A DNA stretch of 64,000 nucleotides from Actinacidiphila yanglinensis (GTDB lineage: Bacteria > Actinomycetota > Actinomycetes > Streptomycetales > Streptomycetaceae), in assembly GCF_900107965.1 (NCBI RefSeq), contig NZ_FNVU01000001.1:248001-312000 (forward strand), given 5' to 3'. The notes below the pieces were generated by a model. It was not told the DNA's origin. It worked only from the letters and a program-made list of their open reading frames with translations, and searched no databases. Numbering within the stretch: position 1 is the stretch's first letter; the number at the start of each line of letters is the position of its first letter. Made by a program: the position numbers and the translations under genes. This document shows, in pieces, positions 58,534 to 64,000 of the stretch.

Positions 58534-59727
58534 CTACGGCACCGGCTGCGCCGCGTCGAGGATCGGCACGGCGGGGAGCACGTGCAGCCGCCAGTAGGTG
58601 TACGCCGCCGAGACCAGGGCCACGTGGTGGTACCAGCCGTGGAACGAGCGCCCCTCGAAGTCCCGCAACCCGAAGTGCTGTTCCATGGAGCCGATCGCCT
58701 CCAGGGTCCCGGTGCTCAGCGCGGCGATGGAGCCGACCTCCGCCAGCGTGTGGTGGGTGAGGCTGGTCAGCCACAGCGGATAGGGCGCGCGCGCCGGCCC
58801 CACTTCGGTGAAGAGCCGGTAGGGGGTGCCGGGGAAGCGGCCCGGTGGGCCGCCCGGCAGCCGGACGAGCGAGGTCTGGAGGCGTGCGGTGCGCCGCTGC
58901 CCGCGGGTCAGCGGGACCTCGGCCGTCTCCGTGCCCTGCGCGCAGACCAGGGTCCTCGCGCTCAACGGAGCCGAGCCGTTCTCACCGGCGGGCTGCACCG
59001 CCAGGTGGGGCGGCACCGCGACGACGAAGTCGCGGCGCCGCTTGGCGAGTCCGTGCAGCAGGTACCCCACGTCCAGTTCGTCGCTCATGTCGACCAGGAC
59101 GACCGAGGACGGGGAGTCCGTACGCGCCGAGAGCCGGTCGACGAGCCGGAGCGTCTGCGCCCACAGCGGCCGGTACGGCTCGGAGTCCGGTATCCGTGCG
59201 TCCCTGCGCCGCTGCGGGTCCTGGGTCCAGGCCGCCGACAGGTGCAGGCACCAGTCGACGGGAACCTGGGCGGTGCCCACGCACAGGAAAGTACCCAGTC
59301 CCAGCTGGCAGTTGAGGGTGCGGCCCGACGACAGGTCGAAGTAGCGGTGCACGCCGACCGAGCGGTCGCCGCGCTTGGGCAGGACGGCCCGGCTGATCGC
59401 CCAGACCGGATCGGGCCGGTGCCCCGCCACCCAGTGGGTGAGCTCCTCCACCACCTCGTCGAAGTCCCAGGGGCTGAGGCTGACGAACTGGCGCAGCGAC
59501 TGCGCGACGGACGGGTCACGCGAGATCGCGGTGGCGAGGCGGCGCACCGACTTCTTGCCGGGAGTGTGGAGCAGCGCCTTCAGATAGGCACGAGCCCATT
59601 TCCGTTGATCGATTCGGCGTAAGCTCCTGAAGATCGTTCTGCTGTAATGGTCCAGAAGTAATTCGGAATCGTCGGCGTATGCCCCGCCTGGTGAAGTCGG
59701 CGAGGTGCCCGATTGGCGCATGTTCAT
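58534..59727 (-). CDS. IS701-family transposase homologue, probably catalytically inactive
   Basis: A 397-residue protein that follows the IS701 transposase pattern: RKWARAYLKALL, KKSVRRLATAI, FVSLSPWD, SVGVHRYFDLSSGRTLNCQLGL, a region like PLDWRLFLP (VPVDWCLHLS), RRRDARIP and VVLVDMSDELDVGYLLHGL. Where active members have the first catalytic Asp in DDTGFPK, this protein has SRAVLPK, so the DDE triad is broken. I see no terminal inverted repeats or target duplications around it. The full-length frame without stops despite lost catalysis suggests either a domesticated protein or recent decay. ATG 59727 has GGGGGAG about 10 nt upstream. Confidence 0.75.
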   Translation of the reverse strand: MNMRQSGTSPTSPGGAYADDSELLLDHYSRTIFRSLRRIDQRKWARAYLKALLHTPGKKSVRRLATAISRDPSVAQSLRQFVSLSPWDFDEVVEELTHWVAGHRPDPVWAISRAVLPKRGDRSVGVHRYFDLSSGRTLNCQLGLGTFLCVGTAQVPVDWCLHLSAAWTQDPQRRRDARIPDSEPYRPLWAQTLRLVDRLSARTDSPSSVVLVDMSDELDVGYLLHGLAKRRRDFVVAVPPHLAVQPAGENGSAPLSARTLVCAQGTETAEVPLTRGQRRTARLQTSLVRLPGGPPGRFPGTPYRLFTEVGPARAPYPLWLTSLTHHTLAEVGSIAALSTGTLEAIGSMEQHFGLRDFEGRSFHGWYHHVALVSAAYTYWRLHVLPAVPILDAAQPVP

Positions 59728-60586
59728 GCCGCAATAACTCCCCCGACGTTACTGAGCGTTGCCGGGGAGAGTCTAAGGCGCGTTCCGGTGTGGCGCCACT
59801 CTCCGGAGCCGGTCACTGGCTGTGGTGTCGTGAATGGCACATCCCGCGGGTACCAGGCGCCAGAGTGACGGCCGGATCTCGCTGCTGCCGATTTGTCGAC
59901 GGTGCGGGGCGCTCACCGTTCACGCCGGCCGGGGAGTGCGAATGGCGCGGCCGTAAGGCCGTTGACCTGCGGCTGATGCGCGAGTGGTGCGGATTCGGGC
60001 GCGCTTCCGGTGATGGCAGTGACTGGCGTGCGCCTGGCGCCTGCGGTGTCCCGCCGACCGGTTCGCCGTGGCGGGGGAGCGGGTGCCGGCCGGAGCGGAG
60101 TGCGGCGCGCGGTGCCGTGGAGCGCCGGGCGGGGAGGGCATGGGCCGATATGTCGGGGTCGCCCCTGCTGTCCCACGAGCAACAGTGCCCCGGCCCGGCC
60201 GATGCCCCTGACCAGGCCGGACCGTGGTGTGCCGGAGGAGGTCCAACGTAGGGCGTTCCGGCCCGCACGCGCATCCTCAAAACGCGCCAATCACTGGACT
60301 GGACCACTTTGATTCGCAGACGTTAGGACTCCGCAAAGTAGTGCTCGATGGCGCCATGATCCTTGCACTCGCAATGGTGCCGGGATCTACTCGATGGCGC
60401 GGCGTTCGGCCATCTCGACCACAACGGGGAACCGCGAATCGCCGGTTCAAACAGGTCGCCTGCACCTTCTGCGGGCGATGGCCAACGCTCTGGGCCGAAG
60501 TAACACGGGGGTGAGCGCTTTCTGTATTCCATGGGGAGCCACCGCGAACCCGCCAGTTTTATACGCGTGTTGACACGGAGGCGTAA
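59728..60586. other. Intergenic region upstream of the LmbU-type regulator
   Basis: These 859 nt hold no convincing gene. Two TGGCGCCA sites are present (59791-59798, 60349-60356), and CTCGATGGCGC occurs twice, 46 nt apart (60344 and 60390). A TATACG box near 60557 precedes the regulator start closely, but no matching -35 is clear. Confidence 0.45.
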
Positions 60587-61270
60587 ATGGCGAATCAGGT
60601 CGAGGAGTGCGAAGACTCCAAGGCGCTCATGCTGGACAAGAACGCACAGAGCGTGCCGAGGCAGCGAAGAGCCGGCAGGGCGGAAGCACGGCGTGACCAG
60701 GTGCTGACCACGAAAGTGGGGCTGCACATACCCGTGGGACTCGCCTTCGAGGAGTGGGAGAAGGCCGGACGCCAGCTGTCCGGACTGCTCAACTCCTCGT
60801 CCTGGTGGCTCGGTGACTGGCTCGTCTACGGGAAGGACCAGTACGCCGACCGCTACGAGCGCGGCATCCGCGCGGCCGGCCTGCAGTACCAGACCCTGCG
60901 CAACTATGCCTGGGTCTCGCGCCGGTTCGAGCTGCAGCGGCGGCGGCCGGCGCTCAGCTTCCAGCACCACGCCGAGCTGGCGTCGCTGCCGCTGGACGAG
61001 CAGGAGATCTGGCTCGATCGCGCCGAGCGCATGAAGTGGACCACCAAGCAGCTGCGCAACGCCATCCGGGCCGAACGCGAGGGCATCGCGCAGCCGGCGA
61101 GCGTCGTGGCGGCCACCCGCCGGCTCGCCGTGCCGGACAGCCGGCTGAACTGGTGGCACAAGGCCGCGGCCCACGCCGGCACCGAATTGGGCGAGTGGGT
61201 GACGGCCACCCTCGACGCGGCCGCCGACCAGCTGCTCAAGGAAGCCGAAGGGCCGCTGCCGCTCGAATGA
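60587..61270 (+). CDS. LmbU/NovE/HmtD-family transcriptional regulator
   Basis: A 227-residue regulator of the family found in lincomycin (LmbU), novobiocin (NovE) and himastatin (HmtD) clusters. The family core is unmistakable: LAFEEWEKAGRQLSGLLNSSSWWLGDWLVYGK, YADRYERGIRAAGLQYQTLRNYAWVSRRFE, LSFQHHAELASLP and WTTKQLRNAIRAER. ATG 60587 has GGAGG at good spacing. LmbU activates its cluster by binding sites with the core CGCCGGCG; this window carries five palindromes with that core or a close variant in front of pathway genes, so this protein is the prime candidate regulator. The himastatin precedent is apt because that pathway also uses piperazate. Confidence 0.93.
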   Translation: MANQVEECEDSKALMLDKNAQSVPRQRRAGRAEARRDQVLTTKVGLHIPVGLAFEEWEKAGRQLSGLLNSSSWWLGDWLVYGKDQYADRYERGIRAAGLQYQTLRNYAWVSRRFELQRRRPALSFQHHAELASLPLDEQEIWLDRAERMKWTTKQLRNAIRAEREGIAQPASVVAATRRLAVPDSRLNWWHKAAAHAGTELGEWVTATLDAAADQLLKEAEGPLPLE

Positions 61271-61350
61271 CCGGCACGCAGCCGGCGGTCCGAACGGCCG
61301 TCGCGTCGGAGGCAAGCGGAGGTGTCCGTCCGGCGCAAGGCGAACGTCGC

Positions 61351-61380
61351 GGGGTCCGCACTCCCAGGGGTGCGGACCCC
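61351..61380. terminator. Bidirectional hairpin between LmbU-type and KtzT-like genes
   Basis: An 11-bp perfect stem GGGGTCCGCAC / GTGCGGACCCC with an 8-nt loop (61362-61369), between the convergent stops at 61270 and 61399. Confidence 0.85.
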
Positions 61381-61398
61381 GCGGCACGTCCGGGTGCG

Positions 61399-62043
61399 CT
61401 ACGGCAGGCGGGTCATCAGATCCGCGGCCTGCGCGTGCCGGGTGCAGCCGCGCCCGGCGAAGGACCGCACCACCCGGTCACGCACCTCGGGGCTCTGCTC
61501 CTGGCTGAGCTTGAACATCGCCTCGGCCCTGGTCACCCGGACGTGGAAGGCGCCGACGCCCGGCACGATCTTCCGGAAGTAGTCGAGGGACGCGTTCATG
61601 TCCCAGCTGTCGCCGAATTCCTTCTCGTACGCCCGCACGGTGGATTTCACGACCTCCAGTGTCTCTTCGGTCGTCGCGATCTTCTCCACCGTTCCGCGCA
61701 CGTGCACCGAGGTGAAATTCCAGGTGGGTGCGGCGGGCGTGATGTCGTAGACGGTGGGGGAGACATAGGCGTGCGGGCCGGTGAAGGTGAGCAGGATCGT
61801 CTGCCCGTCCTCCAGCGCGGACCAGTGCGGATTGGCCCGGTTCATATGACCCAGCAAAAGCATGCCGGCCAGGTCGGCGGCGGGAGGACCTTCCCACCCG
61901 GGGTCGGTGATGACCGGAAGGTGGGTGGCGTACGGTCCGTCAGCAGCGGTTCCGTTGCTGGCCATCAGCGCGAGCGGGTTGTCGCGCATCAGGTCGACCA
62001 TCCAAGAGACGTCCGGTTCCCGGTACTGACTGGGGACGAACAT
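61399..62043 (-). CDS. PaiB/FMN-binding-like protein, predicted piperazate synthase (KtzT type)
   Basis: A 214-residue member of the FMN-binding negative regulator (PaiB) family. It opens MFVPSQYREPDVSWMVDLMRDNPLALMAS and includes YATHLPVI, GHMNRANPHW, TFTGPHAYVSPTVY and TWNFTSVHVRG. KtzT of kutzneride synthesis belongs to this fold and, with heme, closes the N-N bond of N5-hydroxyornithine to give piperazate. Here the N-hydroxylase (50588), two piperazate-type A domains and a copy of the cluster palindrome upstream (62192) support the KtzT role. A housekeeping PaiB-like protein is the alternative, since the gene lies about 9 kb outside the core. ATG 62043 has AAGGTGAG 7 nt upstream. Confidence 0.83.
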   Translation of the reverse strand: MFVPSQYREPDVSWMVDLMRDNPLALMASNGTAADGPYATHLPVITDPGWEGPPAADLAGMLLLGHMNRANPHWSALEDGQTILLTFTGPHAYVSPTVYDITPAAPTWNFTSVHVRGTVEKIATTEETLEVVKSTVRAYEKEFGDSWDMNASLDYFRKIVPGVGAFHVRVTRAEAMFKLSQEQSPEVRDRVVRSFAGRGCTRHAQAADLMTRLP

Positions 62044-62191
62044 ACCGCACTCACCTTTCGTGACGTGACGAGATCGGGAACTTCCGGTAGCGCAGCGCAT
62101 GAGGTGCCGTGAGGATTCGGCGACGTGTCGGTGAACGGTGGCGATTGGTGGCGCGCGGCCGACGGCGAATGGCCGGCGAAATCGTCGTACC

Positions 62192-62207
62192 GTCCTGTCG
62201 GCGGGAC
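62192..62207. promoter_or_regulatory. Cluster palindrome, copy 5 (GTCCTGTCGGCGGGAC)
   Basis: A one-base variant of the 16-bp element, 149 nt upstream of the KtzT-like start and reading toward it on the minus strand. It ties this distant gene to the NRPS/PKS promoters. The rest of 62044-62356 shows only the hairpin at 62328. Confidence 0.6.
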
Positions 62208-62327
62208 ACCGTTTTCATCATCATCATGGCCCGCCGCCGCCTCCGGGCGCAATCACGCCGGGTAAGGAACTGGGCGAACTCCCGCCCCGGAGCGGGAAAT
62301 CCGAAAGGCGGCGGCCGTCATTCCCGC

Positions 62328-62356
62328 GGCCGCCGGAACACCGTGTTCCGGCGGCC
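62328..62356. terminator. Hairpin terminator after the ROK regulator gene
   Basis: The sequence is almost perfectly symmetrical (GGCCGCCGGAAC, ACCGT, GTTCCGGCGGCC) and lies directly after the minus-strand stop at 62357. Confidence 0.8.
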
Positions 62357-63568
62357 TCAGGTCAGCAGGAGCGAGGTGGGCCGGGCCGACAGGGCATGGT
62401 CCAGGACCAGGGAGGCCGCGCCGACGGCGGCGACGTTCTCACCGAGAGTGGTGGAGACGACCGCGGTGGGGTGGGTGGCCTTGACGAACAGCGAGCGGGC
62501 CACCATCGGTTCGATCACCGGGAGCATCCGGTCGGCGAAGATGTGCCAGGTCGGACCGCCGAAGACGATCGTGTCGACGTCGAGGAGGGTGGCCGCCGCG
62601 CAGACACCGCGTCCGATCCGCACCGCCAGGCGGGAGATGATGTCCCCGGCCCGTTCCTCGCCGGCGGCCGCGAGTTCGGCCAGCCGCTCCACGCCGCGCG
62701 GGGCGTCGGCCGGGTCCATGATGGTGAACTCGGCGCCGAGCACCCCGAGGGCGATGCCCTCGTCGACCAGGGTCCGGATCGAGCAGCCCGCGCCCAGCCC
62801 GCCGACCTCGCCCGCGTTCCCGGAGACCCCGCGCAGCACCGTGTCGTCCACCACCAGCCCCATGCCCGAGCCGGTGCCCAGGTAGAAGAAGAGCAGGTTG
62901 CGGCTGTCGGTCGCGGTACCGGCCCAGCGCTCGGCGACGACCGCGGCGGTGACGTCCTTGTCGAGCAGGACCGGGTACCCGGTGGCCTCGCTCAGCCGGT
63001 CGCGCAGCGGGAAGCTGCCCCAGCGCGGCAGTTCCGGCGGGGCCAGCACCCGGCCCGCCGCCGCGTCGATGGGCCCGGGCGCGGCGACGCCGACGCCCAG
63101 CACCCGCTCGGTGCCGGCGCCGGACCCGGCCACCAGCGCGGTCACCGAGGCGGCCATGTCCGCCACGATCCGGTCGGAACCGACTCCGCTCGGGGTGCGC
63201 TCGCTGTGCTGCGCCACGACGGTGCCGAGCAGGTCCACCAGGACGTAGGTGACCACCGCCGGGTCGAGGTGGACGCCCACCGCGTAGCGGGCGCTGGGCA
63301 CGATCTCCAGCAGGGTGCGGGGCTTGCCGTTGCCGGTGCTCTGCTTCCCCGACTCGCGCACCACGCCCTGGTCCAGCAGCCGGCGGGTGATGTTGGAGAC
63401 GGTCTGCCCGGACAGTCCGGTGGCCTGGGCGAGTTCGACCCGGCTCAGCCCCGCGGAGTGCCTGCGGATCGCGTCCAGCAGCACCGACTCGTTGAAGTCC
63501 CCCATGCGCGGCATGTTGGTGCCGCGCCGGATGGTGGGCTTCCCCGCCCTCGCGCTCTCGGTCGTCAA
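62357..63568 (-). CDS. ROK-family transcriptional repressor
   Basis: A 403-residue sugar-responsive repressor of the XylR/NagC type. The N-terminus has a winged helix (VLLDAIRRHSAGLSRVELAQATGLSGQTVSNITRRLLD...). The ROK kinase-like part shows GVGVAAPGPID, LDKDVTAAVVAERW, FFYLGTGSGMGLVVD and GNAGEVGGLG. The zinc-site cysteines common in ROK proteins are mostly missing (GAGCSIRTLVDEG). TTG 63568 is chosen because GGGAGAGG lies just upstream and gives normal length; ATG 63514 is the alternative. It probably controls the glycosidase gene upstream on the same strand (63745 onward) and so belongs to carbohydrate use rather than to the peptide cluster. Confidence 0.9.
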   Translation of the reverse strand: MTTESARAGKPTIRRGTNMPRMGDFNESVLLDAIRRHSAGLSRVELAQATGLSGQTVSNITRRLLDQGVVRESGKQSTGNGKPRTLLEIVPSARYAVGVHLDPAVVTYVLVDLLGTVVAQHSERTPSGVGSDRIVADMAASVTALVAGSGAGTERVLGVGVAAPGPIDAAAGRVLAPPELPRWGSFPLRDRLSEATGYPVLLDKDVTAAVVAERWAGTATDSRNLLFFYLGTGSGMGLVVDDTVLRGVSGNAGEVGGLGAGCSIRTLVDEGIALGVLGAEFTIMDPADAPRGVERLAELAAAGEERAGDIISRLAVRIGRGVCAAATLLDVDTIVFGGPTWHIFADRMLPVIEPMVARSLFVKATHPTAVVSTTLGENVAAVGAASLVLDHALSARPTSLLLT

Positions 63569-63744
63569 CGTACCTCTCCCAACCCTGGACGGTAGGGGGT
63601 GGCGCGGTGCCGTCGCCCTCCCGGCGGCGTCGATCGAACGAATGGTACGGCACCTGCCCCCTCCACCCGGCCCGGTTCGCGGGACCTGGGCGGAAACGGT
63701 GCCGGCGCCCGCCCGCGGGCGCGGCGGGACCGCGCGGACACGCC

Positions 63745-64000
63745 CTACCGCCGGTCCCCGGCCGGAGGGCCGGACAGGCCGGCCGAACCGTCCGCCGGGC
63801 GCAGCCGCAGCGTGCGGATCTGGAAGGGCCGCAGACGCAGCTCCACGCCGCCGCCCTCCGGCACCGGTGCCGGCTCCCGCTCCGGCTGCTCCAGCAGGTC
63901 GCAGTCGAAGGCGGCGGCGAGCGGGAAGCCCGCGGTCAGCCGGGCCCGGACCGCGCCCCCGCACGCCTCGTACAGCCGGACGACGACGTCGCCGCTCCGG
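63745..64000 (-). CDS. Probable GH38 alpha-mannosidase, C-terminal fragment (runs off the window)
   Basis: Only the last 85 or so codons are visible; the 5' part lies beyond position 64000. The translation has VVRLYEACGGAVRARL, DCDLLEQPE and LRPFQIRTLRLRP, the usual end of bacterial glycoside hydrolase family 38 proteins. The TAG stop is at 63745-63747. There is a 176-nt gap to the ROK repressor on the same strand, a typical regulator/glycosidase pairing. The family call rests on a short C-terminal piece. Confidence 0.65.
   Translation of the reverse strand, partial: RSGDVVVRLYEACGGAVRARLTAGFPLAAAFDCDLLEQPEREPAPVPEGGGVELRLRPFQIRTLRLRPADGSAGLSGPPAGDRR

Noticed and set aside
58534..59727. Calling an insertion sequence with boundaries
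   Set aside because: Only the transposase-like gene is visible; I could not find terminal inverted repeats or a target duplication, so no mobile-element limits are given.
60430..60470. A tRNA-like T-arm sequence (GGTTCAAAC at 60444)
   Set aside because: The flanking bases do not form the T stem, and no acceptor, D or anticodon arms can be placed around it.

Overview
The window is high-GC actinomycete DNA of Streptomyces or Kitasatospora type: strong third-position G/C bias, GTG and TTG starts, translationally coupled operons and giant modular synthases. About 52 kb of it is one hybrid NRPS/type I PKS gene cluster, entered from the left in the middle of an NRPS gene. I read it as a piperazate-containing cyclic hexadepsipeptide pathway of the azinothricin / polyoxypeptin / aurantimycin kind. 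This assignment is inferred from module order, adenylation codes and tailoring genes; no product can be proven from sequence alone.

Layout. Positions 1-18219 (+) hold three NRPS genes with five modules and a terminal thioesterase. A type II thioesterase and a DrrAB-type ABC exporter follow (18350-20868). A convergent minus-strand pair (20852-24956) encodes a large AfsR/SARP-type regulator and a DDAH-family amidinohydrolase. A 636-nt divergent region leads into a plus-strand operon (25593-46759): a stand-alone PCP, a cytochrome P450, a thioesterase-like protein with a Cys nucleophile, and four PKS genes. These are a KSQ loading module, an extension module with an unusual AT and an inactive-looking DH, a fully reducing malonyl module, and a methylmalonyl module with no reductive domains. 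Then come the PKS-to-NRPS junction module with a broken adenylation domain (46948-50196), an ornithine-type N-hydroxylase (50588) and a second type II thioesterase, closed by a strong hairpin at 52783-52826.

How it fits together. The four PKS modules predict a C9 chain with a 3-keto and a 7-hydroxyl separated by CH2CH2, which can close to the six-membered hemiketal typical of azinothricin acyl groups. Six NRPS modules match a hexadepsipeptide. Two A domains carry piperazate-like codes (DVFSVASYAK, DVFSVAAYAK) and one a glycine-like code (DILQLGVIWK). N-hydroxylation of ornithine followed by a KtzT/PaiB-like protein (61399-62043) would supply piperazate. The PCP/P450/Cys-shuttle trio looks like an off-line route that makes a beta-hydroxy amino acid and delivers it to the junction module that cannot activate its own residue.

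Regulation. A 16-bp palindrome, GTCCCGYCGGCGGGAC with one variant, recurs in front of the cluster transcription units and upstream of the distant KtzT-like gene. Its centre resembles the reported LmbU target CGCCGGCG, and an LmbU-family regulator lies at 60587-61270.

The right flank is different in character. Positions 53066-56351 hold two convergent ribbon-helix-helix / DUF4097 pairs with similar operators rich in TGGCGC half-sites. They are followed by a catalytically doubtful ABC ATPase, an IS701-like transposase homologue lacking catalytic motifs, the LmbU and KtzT homologues, a ROK repressor and the C-terminus of a probable GH38 alpha-mannosidase. The last two look like ordinary chromosome beyond the cluster. 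I saw no rRNA, tRNA, CRISPR array or MbtH-like gene.
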